Shown here: in pieces, positions 1-5,891 of the stretch
Layout: every line of letters starts with the position of its first letter
How positions within the stretch are numbered: position 1 is the first letter of the stretch
Assembly: GCA_034429475.1 (NCBI GenBank)
Contig: DAOUGD010000008.1
Location: forward strand, 1-26,506
Origin: JAKQHY01 sp034429475
GTDB lineage: Bacteria; Chloroflexota; Anaerolineae; B4-G1; SLSP01
DNA: 26,506 nt
Direction: 5' to 3'
The notes under the pieces: model-generated
Database searches by the model: none
What the model saw: only the letters and a program-made list of their open reading frames with translations
What the model was told of the DNA's origin: nothing
Position numbers and translations under genes: made by a program

Positions 1-21
1 GGAGACGGGGCGGGGGGGGAC

Positions 22-57
22 AAAAAACCGGTCAGGGGGGAAGTTGCCTGACCGGTT
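22..57 (-). terminator. Rho-independent terminator of the fused kinase-regulator gene
   Basis: Read on the minus strand, an 11-bp perfect stem (arms at 47-57 and 26-36, AACCGGTCAGG pairing with CCTGACCGGTT) has a 10-nt loop and is followed directly by a run of six T. It lies about 40 bp past the stop codon at 97, where the end of the transcript is expected. Confidence 0.88.
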
Positions 58-96
58 GAAGGTGGGCGGTTGAAAATGCGCCCGCCGCGCGGAGGA

Positions 97-3000
97 TTAC
101 GTGTCGTCGGGGTGGCGCTGCCGGTAATACGCAATGGCTTGGGCGCGGTTTTCCAGGTGGAGCCGCTCTAAAATCTGGGCCATGTGGTATTTGATGGTCT
201 TTTCGGCGAGATAGAGGCGCACGGCGATCTCTTTGTAGGTCAACCCTTGCGCCGCCAGGCTGAGAATGGCCCGTTGCTGGACTGAGAGGGCTTCCCATTC
301 GGAGGACGCCGCGGCGGCGTTGGCCAGGCGGCCAAATTCTTCCAGGACGCGCGCGGCTAAACCGGGGGACAGCGGCGCCTCATCGCGCAGCAGCCCGGCC
401 AGCAGGGCGCAGAACTGGTTAGCGTTCAAGCTTTTGAGGAGGTAGCCGGACGCGCCGGCTTTGATGGCTTCAAAGAGCGCGGCTTCATCCTCAGCGGCGG
501 TGAGAATGACCACCTTAAGGTTGGGAAACTCGGCCTTGAGGACGCGCAGCGCCTCCAACCCGTTGAGTTTGGGCATCTTCAGGTCCATCACCACCACGTC
601 GGGCAGTAGGACGCGGGCCTTTTCGAGGACTTCCTCGCCATCGTGAGCCAATCCAATGATGGTCAATCCGCGCGCTACCAGCAGGGTATGCAGCCCGCTC
701 AGGAACAGGGGATGGTCGTCGGCGAGCAAAATCCGCATTCGGTGGAGGTCGGCGTCGGCGGCTTCCGTCAGGGTGGGCAAAAAACGCGGGAACGTGACGA
801 ACAGGCGCGTCCCAGCCCCCGGCGCCGAACGGATTTCCAGCGCGCCGCCGATTTGCTCGGCGCGCTCGCGCATGATTTGTAACCCGAAGTGGGGCTGGGT
901 GCGGGTTGCGGGTTGCGGGTTGCAGGTTCCGGGTTGCGGATTGCGGATTGCGGGTTGCGGGTTGCGGGTTGCTCGATACTCGAGGCTGGAGGCCGGAAGC
1001 CGGAGGCTGGAGGTTGATGGTTCACTACTTGCCGGTTGGCGCGCTGCTTCGCTCATGCGCGGATCCGCTGACTCGCCGATCCGCTGACTCGCTGATCCGC
1101 TGACTCGCTGATCCGCTGACTCGCGGATCCGCTGACTCGCTGATCCGCTGACTCGCTGATCCGCTGACTCGCCGATCCGCTGACTCGCTGATCCGCTGAC
1201 TCGCCGATCCGCTGACTCGCCGATCCGCCGATCCGCTGATCCGTTCACACACTGACTCATCTCAAACCCCACGCCGTCGTCGCTGATGATGAGTTGCGCC
1301 TGGTCGCCGACAAAGTTAAACGTTACTTCAATGGTGTGCGCCTGCCCGTGCTTGCAGGCGTTGGTGAGGCCTTCCTGGAGGATATGCGCCACTTGTTCTT
1401 CAACGGCGGGCGCAAACACGGCCTTGGGAAACGGGGAGGGCGCGCTCAGCCGGGTCGCCACATGGTAGCGCTGGCCAAACTGGCGTAGATACTCCTCAAC
1501 CGTCGTGAAGAAATCTTGCGGCGGCGTTTCTTGCGCGCGCAAGCCCAGGATGTGCGCGCGGACGTCGGTGTGGGCGTCTTGCGCTGCCTGGATCACATCG
1601 CTGAGGGCGCTGTGCGCGGGTGCGCTGCGCCCTTCGTCCAGGAACGTCTGCGCAGCCTGCGCCTGGACGTTGATGTACCCCAGCATTTGCCCCAGGCCGT
1701 CGTGGAGTTCGCGCCCCAACTGTTCCCGTTCCTCAAAGCGCGCCAGGGCGCGTTGTTGTTCGATGAGCAGGGACTGCGCCTGCGCGCGTTCCTGGATTTC
1801 GGCCCGCAATTGGGTGTTGGTCGTGTCCAGTTCGGCGGTGCGCGCGGCAACGCGCGCCTCGAGGTGGCGAATCCAATCGCCCAGTTCGGCGGCGAGTGTG
1901 TTGAACGCTCGCGTGAGGAAGCCGATTTCGTCAAAGAATTGCACCGGCACGGCGACAGCGTATTCGCCGTTTTCCATCTGCTGCACGCCGCGCAGCAGCG
2001 CGTTAAGCGGCCGGACCAGCAGCGCGTGGAGTAGCCACGGCAGGCCGGCCACGATGCAGCCGCTCGCCGCGAGGATTAGCCCGGCCAACGGCGCGAGCAG
2101 CCCATTCAGCCGCCGACTAAAGTCCAGCCGAAAATCCTGGACGATGCCGGCCGGGCCGCCGGCTATGGGCAGCGTCGTCAGCGTGACCTGCTGTGGCGCC
2201 GGGCCGCGCCGGTTGCCGGGAATCGCCCCCACCGCCCACAGACTCGCGCCGGGATCGTCGTTGGGCTGGTAGCCCACTTCCGACAGGGCCGCGTAGACGA
2301 AATCAAAGCGCCCATCCGCGTACAACACGGCCTGGAACGTGAATTCGGCCTCCGGCTGGCGGAAAGCGCGCAGGCGGTCCCAGGTGACGACGAGGCGGTC
2401 GTCCGCTTGCCGGGCAAAAACGCCGCCGGGGCTGATCGTGGGATCAAGATCGAGCAGCAGCGGCAGCAGCAGGGGGACGCCGGCCCCGTAGCGATACTGA
2501 AACTCGCGGTAGCGGACCGGCTGCCCCACGGCGATCACGCCGTCGTTGCACACGTACACCTCGTGGACGTCCTGCCCGTAGAAGGGGAAAGCAAAGGGCA
2601 CTGCCTCACTGCACCCACGCTCTAACCCATCGTCCAGGGCCAGATCGCGCCCCAACGCGGCGTCAAAGGCGAAGGGAATGGCCGTCGCCTCGTACCCGCC
2701 GCCGGCGTTGGGCGTGAAGCGCAGCGCGCGCCCGGCCGGCCATTCTGGTTGATACGCCGCGATGGTGGCCGGAGAAATCGCCCACCCCACACTGCCCAGG
2801 ATCGCCAACATCGCCGTCAGCGTCACGCCGGCCAGCTTGACCATAAAGGAGGTCAACTCCGGGCGTTGATTCAGGTAGGTCAGCGCAAAGGCGGCCAGGA
2901 CCAGCAGAATCCCCACCGCAATGCCGGCATTGACGAACGCGACCGGCAACACGTAGTAGGTGCGCAGGAGGTTGAAGCCGCTCAGTCCGGCGACGAACAG

Positions 3001-3588
3001 AAAAATGAGGGTAAAACTGCACAGGGCGCGCTGCTCGCGCGTCAGGGGGGGGCGGCACAGGGTCCGCAGCCGTTGGCTCAAAGTCAGCGCGGGGGATGTT
3101 TGCCAGAACAGTTGCCGGACGAAGACCACCGGCGTCCACAGCAGGAGCAGCAAGAGCAGGGCATCCGTCCAGTCAATCCGGTATTCCACCACGCCGGCCG
3201 CCAACCGGACGAAGCGGAAAACCGCATAGCCCACTTCCCACAGCCCGTAGAGACTGCTGAGGTACAATACGCCGCGCGCTTCCCAGCGCCGCGCAGCCGG
3301 CAACGCCGGGTAGTGGTAGGCAAATTGCAGCATACACACCCAACTGCCGGCCAGCAGCGGCGCCTGGAGAAACACCGCCGTGAGTGTCGGCGCGGGCGGG
3401 GTCATCGCCGCGCCCAAAAAGAGCGCGGCGATGAATCCGGTCAACCCCAGGAAACTCGCGGTGAGCCAATATAGGTGGGGCGGGTTGGGGCGGCGGCGTA
3501 TAAGCGCCAGAAAATAGCCGCTGATGAGCGCGGCTAAGATCAACTGGGTTAAATAGCTTATGGCTGCGGGGGTAAAATAGAACTCCAA
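97..3588 (-). CDS. Multi-TM sensor histidine kinase fused to NarL/LuxR-type response regulator
   Basis: One uninterrupted frame encodes a whole two-component system. Numbered from the chosen start, residues about 5-290 hold roughly eight hydrophobic membrane segments. Residues about 295-485 are a beta-rich, probably extracytoplasmic domain with a weak nidogen-like look (FPFYG, VYVCNDGVI). A further TM and a HAMP domain follow at about 500-580, then a coiled coil. A HisKA_3 dimerisation helix contains GRELHDGLGQ (phospho-His near 628), followed by a GHKL ATPase with N box (ILQEGLTNACKHG) and G1 box (DDGVGFE). The ATP lid is replaced by about 118 residues of simple repeat before HFGLQIMRERA. 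From about 951 a receiver carries LLADDHP and phospho-acceptor MDLKMPK (near 1001), and it ends in a LuxR-type HTH (about 1100-1160). The frame extends upstream to 3756, but a promoter-like site at 3674-3702 lies inside that extension. TTG at 3588 has GGAGG 11 nt upstream and gives MEFYFTPAAISYL. Signal sensed: unknown. A single-polypeptide membrane kinase with a DNA-binding output is unusual. Confidence 0.85.
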   Translation of the reverse strand: MEFYFTPAAISYLTQLILAALISGYFLALIRRRPNPPHLYWLTASFLGLTGFIAALFLGAAMTPPAPTLTAVFLQAPLLAGSWVCMLQFAYHYPALPAARRWEARGVLYLSSLYGLWEVGYAVFRFVRLAAGVVEYRIDWTDALLLLLLLWTPVVFVRQLFWQTSPALTLSQRLRTLCRPPLTREQRALCSFTLIFLFVAGLSGFNLLRTYYVLPVAFVNAGIAVGILLVLAAFALTYLNQRPELTSFMVKLAGVTLTAMLAILGSVGWAISPATIAAYQPEWPAGRALRFTPNAGGGYEATAIPFAFDAALGRDLALDDGLERGCSEAVPFAFPFYGQDVHEVYVCNDGVIAVGQPVRYREFQYRYGAGVPLLLPLLLDLDPTISPGGVFARQADDRLVVTWDRLRAFRQPEAEFTFQAVLYADGRFDFVYAALSEVGYQPNDDPGASLWAVGAIPGNRRGPAPQQVTLTTLPIAGGPAGIVQDFRLDFSRRLNGLLAPLAGLILAASGCIVAGLPWLLHALLVRPLNALLRGVQQMENGEYAVAVPVQFFDEIGFLTRAFNTLAAELGDWIRHLEARVAARTAELDTTNTQLRAEIQERAQAQSLLIEQQRALARFEEREQLGRELHDGLGQMLGYINVQAQAAQTFLDEGRSAPAHSALSDVIQAAQDAHTDVRAHILGLRAQETPPQDFFTTVEEYLRQFGQRYHVATRLSAPSPFPKAVFAPAVEEQVAHILQEGLTNACKHGQAHTIEVTFNFVGDQAQLIISDDGVGFEMSQCVNGSADRRIGESADRRVSGSASQRIGESADQRVSGSASQRIRESADQRVSGSASQRIGESADPRMSEAARQPASSEPSTSSLRLPASSLEYRATRNPQPAIRNPQPGTCNPQPATRTQPHFGLQIMRERAEQIGGALEIRSAPGAGTRLFVTFPRFLPTLTEAADADLHRMRILLADDHPLFLSGLHTLLVARGLTIIGLAHDGEEVLEKARVLLPDVVVMDLKMPKLNGLEALRVLKAEFPNLKVVILTAAEDEAALFEAIKAGASGYLLKSLNANQFCALLAGLLRDEAPLSPGLAARVLEEFGRLANAAAASSEWEALSVQQRAILSLAAQGLTYKEIAVRLYLAEKTIKYHMAQILERLHLENRAQAIAYYRQRHPDDT
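901..970. repeat. Ten tandem 7-nt units (GCGGGTT), inside the kinase ATP lid
   Basis: Ten consecutive heptamers, seven matching GCGGGTT or differing from it at one position and the rest close to it. Read on the coding minus strand they give a 7-residue period, (N-P-Q-P-A-T/I-R)n, with no stop in any of the three phases. The array lies within the frame of the kinase-regulator gene. Confidence 0.95.
983..1017. repeat. Five tandem 7-nt units (AGGCTGG), inside the kinase ATP lid
   Basis: Five degenerate heptamers (AGGCTGG, AGGCCGG, AAGCCGG, AGGCTGG, AGGTTGA) follow the previous array. On the coding strand they read as a Ser/Leu/Pro/Ala-rich stretch. This is a different sequence family with the same unit length, lying 12 bp from the first. 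Confidence 0.8.
1062..1245. repeat. Twenty-three 8-nt half-units, period 16, inside the kinase ATP lid
   Basis: The array is 23 contiguous octamers that alternate GATCCGCT with GACTCGCY almost perfectly; only the last three units break the alternation. Because 16 is not a multiple of 3, three units are needed to restore the frame, giving a 16-residue protein period of the type SADQRVSGSASQRIGE. The minus strand is stop-free in all phases, whereas the plus strand contains TGA in one phase. The units are contiguous with no spacers. Confidence 0.96.
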
Positions 3589-3673
3589 CAGGGCGCGATC
3601 CTCCAATCCGCCTAGAGTATAGCACAAGATGTTTTTTTGATGAAGGTTGGAGAGGTTGGGGAGGACTGTGCCC

Positions 3674-3702
3674 ATTATGCTACACTTTACAGGGAATGGA
3701 AA
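3674..3702 (-). promoter_or_regulatory. Candidate promoter of the kinase-regulator gene
   Basis: On the minus strand TTTCCA, a 17-nt spacer and CATAAT resemble sigma-70 -35/-10 boxes (4/6 and 5/6 matches). Transcription would begin near 3667, downstream of the two earlier in-frame start codons (GTG 3756, ATG 3675). This supports the TTG start at 3588. Confidence 0.5.
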
Positions 3703-3744
3703 GTCCGACCAAAGGGTGAGATGAATCGAGCGTTTAAAACCATT

Positions 3745-3771
3745 CAGGGGCGACACATTGTGTCGCCCCTG
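3745..3771 (-). terminator. 13-bp palindrome downstream of the tRNA cluster
   Basis: A perfect inverted repeat has 13-nt arms (3745-3757 and 3759-3771) around a single base. On the minus strand it lies 8 nt past the end of tRNA-Arg, so it is placed to stop tRNA transcription. It is followed only by a weak T stretch (GGTTTTAAA). It could equally be a dispersed palindromic element reused as a terminator. Confidence 0.6.
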
Positions 3772-3778
3772 TTATGTG

Positions 3779-3852
3779 TACCCCCGTCAGGACTTGAACC
3801 TGAAACCTTTTGGTCCGCAACCAAACGCTCTGTCCAATTGAGCCACGGGGGC
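3779..3852 (-). tRNA. tRNA-Arg (anticodon GCG)
   Basis: A 74-nt cloverleaf folds fully: acceptor GCCCCCG with CGGGGGT (a G-U closing pair), D stem GCTC/GAGC, anticodon stem TTTGG/CCAAA around loop TTGCGGA, T stem TCAGG/CCTGA with loop TTCAAGT, discriminator A. The anticodon is GCG (reads CGC). The arginine identity bases A20 and C35 are present. No CCA is encoded. Most bacteria use ACG (inosine-modified) for this codon box, so G34 is notable. Confidence 0.93.
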
Positions 3853-3876
3853 TTATACTTTGAGATTGCTCTCTGG

Positions 3877-3967
3877 CGGGGAGGCAGGGATTCGAACCCT
3901 GGAGGGAGTCATTCAACCCCCTAACTGCTTAGCAGGCAGCCCCATTCGGCCTCTCTGGCACCTCCCC
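3877..3967 (-). tRNA. tRNA-Ser (anticodon GCT)
   Basis: A 91-nt tRNA has the long variable arm typical of serine tRNAs. Acceptor GGGGAGG pairs with CCTCCCC, discriminator is G, and the anticodon stem GCTGC/GCAGT encloses CTGCTAA (anticodon GCT, codon AGC). The T arm is CAGGG-TTCGAAT-CCCTG. It is second of three tRNAs read from one promoter. Confidence 0.96.
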
Positions 3968-3989
3968 ATATATGCTTTTTAATCATCAG

Positions 3990-4074
3990 CGGAGGGAGTG
4001 GGATTCGAACCCACGGCAACTTGCGCTGCCACGGTTTTCAAGACCGTTGCCTTAAGCCACTCGGCCATCCCTCC
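3990..4074 (-). tRNA. tRNA-Ser (anticodon TGA)
   Basis: An 85-nt type II tRNA with acceptor GGAGGGA/TCCCTCC, discriminator G, anticodon stem ACGGT/ACCGT around CTTGAAA (anticodon TGA, codon UCA), a long variable arm, and T arm GTGGG-TTCGAAT-CCCAC. It is first in the transcribed order. Confidence 0.97.
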
Positions 4075-4110
4075 AATTTGGAGAAGGGACTCCCGCTCCT
4101 CACAGGCGAG

Positions 4111-4138
4111 AGTATACCATGTCAGGCTTTTTTGTCAA
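4111..4138 (-). promoter_or_regulatory. Strong promoter of the tRNA cluster
   Basis: On the minus strand a consensus TTGACA (4138-4133) is separated by 16 nt from TATACT (4116-4111). Transcription would start near 4104, about 30 nt before tRNA-Ser(TGA). No other promoter is obvious between the three tRNAs, so they are probably one transcript. Confidence 0.8.
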
Positions 4139-4183
4139 CAACACCATAAACCTAATCCCGGCAGATCAAAGATTGGGTTCGTA

Positions 4184-4231
4184 GTAAGTAACCGCTTCAG
4201 CGGTCTCTGGGACGGCTGAAGGCGTTATTAC
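4184..4231. repeat. Imperfect palindrome (REP/MITE-like) between serS and tRNAs
   Basis: Arms at about 4184-4202 and 4213-4231 are imperfect inverted copies (roughly 16 of 19 positions pair) around a loop of about 10 nt. The left arm also contains the small palindrome ACCGCT-TC-AGCGGT. The element is non-coding and could act as a REP-like repeat or as the end of the serS transcript. Confidence 0.55.
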
Positions 4232-4252
4232 CAGCCTAAAATTTGATTTACT

Positions 4253-4279
4253 GAATCTGCTCAATCTGCTTAATCTGCT
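4253..4279. repeat. Three tandem 9-nt units (NAATCTGCT)
   Basis: GAATCTGCT, CAATCTGCT and TAATCTGCT follow one another exactly in the short gap downstream of serS. No function is evident. It is one of several short tandem repeat types in the window. Confidence 0.8.
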
Positions 4280-4296
4280 GACAAAAAAAACTGCCT

Positions 4297-5577
4297 CTAG
4301 CGGATCACCTCCACCCCACCCATCCACGGGCGCAGGGCTTCCGGCACGACGATGGAGCCATCGGCCTGCTGGTAGTTTTCCATAATGGCGATCATCAGGC
4401 GCGGCAGCGCCAGACCGGAACCGTTAAGGGTGTGGACGAACTGCGGTTTGGCGTTGGCGTCGGGCCGGTAGCGCACGTTGGCCCGCCGCGCCTGGAAGTC
4501 GGTGACGTTGCTGCACGAGCTGACTTCCAGCCAGGCATCCTGACCCGGCGCCCACACTTCGAGGTCAATGCCCTTGGCTGCGCCAAAGCTGATGTCGCCG
4601 GTGCATAACTCCACGATGCGGTAGGGGATGTTCAGAGCTTGCAGCAACCCCTCGGCGTTGGCGACCATCTTCTCCAGCTCGGCGAAACTGGTTTCCGGCG
4701 TGACAAATTTGTACATCTCCACTTTGTCGAATTGATGTCCACGCTTGATGCCGCGCACGTCGCGCCCCGCGCTCATTTTCTCGCGGCGGAAGCAGGGGGT
4801 GTAGGCCACGTAGTTGAGCGGCAGTTGGTCGGCGTCCAGGATTTCGTCGCGGTGCAGGTTGGTGATGGCGACTTCGGCGGTGGGCACCAGCCACAGGTCG
4901 TCTTCGACGTCGTGGTACAGGTTGCCCTCAAATTTGGGCAATTGTCCCGCGCCCAGCAGCATCTCCCGCTTGACGACGAAGGGCAGGTAGACTTCGGTAT
5001 AGCCGTTCTGGCGCGTCTGCACGTCCAGCATCCAGAAGATGACCGCGCGTTGCAGGCGCGCGCCGGCACCTTGCAGGACGTAGAAGCGGCTGCCGGCCAG
5101 TTTGACGCCGCGCTCGAAGTCGAGGATGCCCAGGGCCGGGCCGAGGTCCCAGTGGGGTTGGGGGGTGAACCCCTCGGCGGCGAAGTTGCGGCGCTCGCCC
5201 CAATATCGCACGGGGACGTTGGCGCTTTCATCTGGCCCAACCGGCGTGCTGTCGTGCGGGATATTGGGCAGCCAGAGTTGTTTTTCGTAGAAGGCGGCCT
5301 CGTTCTCACGCAATTGCTGTTCCAGGGCCACGAGCTGTTCGCCAACTTCGCGCATAGCATTGATGCGCTCCTGCCGCGAGTCTTTGTCTTTCATCTGGCC
5401 GATTTCTTTGGAGACGCGGTTGCGCTCGGCGCGCAGCGTTTCTACTTGTTGTAGCAGCTCGCGGTGTTGCATATCCAGGGCCAGCACCGCATCTACGATA
5501 GCCGTATCGTCATTACGCTTACGCAGCGCCTCACGGATTAATTCGGGGTTTTTGCGGACCAGATCAATGTCGAGCAT
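4297..5577 (-). CDS. serS: Seryl-tRNA synthetase
   Basis: A class II aminoacyl-tRNA synthetase that charges tRNA-Ser with serine in the cytoplasm. At 426 residues it has the usual family length. The N-terminal third (about 1-105) is the long antiparallel helical arm, rich in Glu/Arg/Gln, that grips the long variable arm of tRNA-Ser. The catalytic part shows VPTAEVAITNLHRDEIL, motif 2 with CFRREKMSAGRDVRGIKRGH followed by QFDKVEMYKF, and motif 3 with LNGSGLALPRLMIAIMENYQ. Start ATG 5577 has AAGGAG 6 nt upstream. Two tRNA-Ser genes lie just downstream on the same strand but have their own promoter. Its leader contains two intercalated inverted repeats. Confidence 0.98.
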   Translation of the reverse strand: MLDIDLVRKNPELIREALRKRNDDTAIVDAVLALDMQHRELLQQVETLRAERNRVSKEIGQMKDKDSRQERINAMREVGEQLVALEQQLRENEAAFYEKQLWLPNIPHDSTPVGPDESANVPVRYWGERRNFAAEGFTPQPHWDLGPALGILDFERGVKLAGSRFYVLQGAGARLQRAVIFWMLDVQTRQNGYTEVYLPFVVKREMLLGAGQLPKFEGNLYHDVEDDLWLVPTAEVAITNLHRDEILDADQLPLNYVAYTPCFRREKMSAGRDVRGIKRGHQFDKVEMYKFVTPETSFAELEKMVANAEGLLQALNIPYRIVELCTGDISFGAAKGIDLEVWAPGQDAWLEVSSCSNVTDFQARRANVRYRPDANAKPQFVHTLNGSGLALPRLMIAIMENYQQADGSIVVPEALRPWMGGVEVIR

Positions 5578-5603
5578 GGGTTTCTCCTTCGAAAATGAAA
5601 TTC

Positions 5604-5684
5604 ATCTCACGCAAAGGCGCAAAGCCGCAAAGTAAAAACAAAAACTTGGCGGCCGGGCGTGAGATTTTCATCATTCAGCCGCCA
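5604..5684 (-). promoter_or_regulatory. serS leader with two intercalated inverted repeats
   Basis: In the predicted serS leader RNA the segments run in the order A1 (TGGCGGC, 5684-5678), B1 (ATCTCACGC, 5665-5657), A2 (GCCGCCA, 5653-5647), B2 (GCGTGAGAT, 5612-5604). A1 pairs with A2 and B1 with B2, so the stems interleave and can form either a pseudoknot or two alternative hairpins. B2 ends about 15 nt before the serS ribosome-binding site. No T-box consensus is present. Regulation is inferred only. Confidence 0.35.
5605..5632. repeat. Short CAAAG-rich degenerate repeat
   Basis: Three diverged units of the type CGCAAAG (GCAAAGG, CGCAAAGC, CGCAAAG) lie in the serS leader. From memory, similar CTCACGCAAAGGCGCAAAG-type strings occur scattered between genes in several bacterial groups; this was not searched here. 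Confidence 0.55.
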
Positions 5685-5702
5685 GAGGGAACAACTTGAT
5701 CC

Positions 5703-5730
5703 ATTATGCCATTAAATGTGTCTTTGTCCA
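5703..5730 (-). promoter_or_regulatory. Candidate serS promoter
   Basis: On the minus strand TGGACA (5730-5725), a 16-nt spacer and CATAAT (5708-5703) each match 5 of 6 consensus bases. The start point would be near 5696, giving a leader of about 120 nt. The whole 5578-5891 gap holds this promoter, the leader structure, the CAAAG repeat and the oppositely directed promoter at 5756-5784. Confidence 0.6.
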
Positions 5731-5755
5731 GTTGTTTTGTTTATTTGAGTATACT

Positions 5756-5784
5756 TTGCCTGATGGGGGGCTTTAGTGTAGAAT
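5756..5784 (+). promoter_or_regulatory. Candidate promoter of the lipoprotein gene
   Basis: TTGCCT (5756-5761), a 17-nt spacer and TAGAAT (5779-5784) match 4/6 and 5/6 of the sigma-70 consensus. Transcription would begin near 5791, about 100 nt before the lipoprotein start. It diverges from the serS promoter. Confidence 0.55.
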
Positions 5785-5891
5785 AGTGCCTGGGTTGAAC
5801 TAACTCCTTCAAGGAAAGGCAGATGCACGTAATTGGAGCGGGTTGGTTTAAGAAGCTGTGTTCTATTCAAAAAACAAAATGGAGGATTGAG

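Noticed and set aside
656..1103. Small plus-strand frames across the repeat arrays
   Set aside because: They arise because the 7-nt repeats are stop-free on both strands; none has a ribosome-binding site or a recognisable product.
1062..1245. Possible CRISPR array
   Set aside because: The units are 8 nt, contiguous and without spacers, and no cas genes are present.
3589..3756. N-terminal extension of the kinase-regulator to GTG 3756 or ATG 3675
   Set aside because: The GTG lies within the 13-bp palindrome and the ATG overlaps the predicted -10 box. The extension has no signal-like or domain-like character, and TTG 3588 begins right at the first TM segment.
4639..5454. 271-residue plus-strand frame opposite serS
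   Set aside because: Antisense shadow of a clearly conserved serS; no motif of its own.
5578..5700. T-box riboswitch upstream of serS
   Set aside because: No T-box consensus (TGGNACCGCG) and no terminator hairpin before the start codon; only the intercalated repeats remain.
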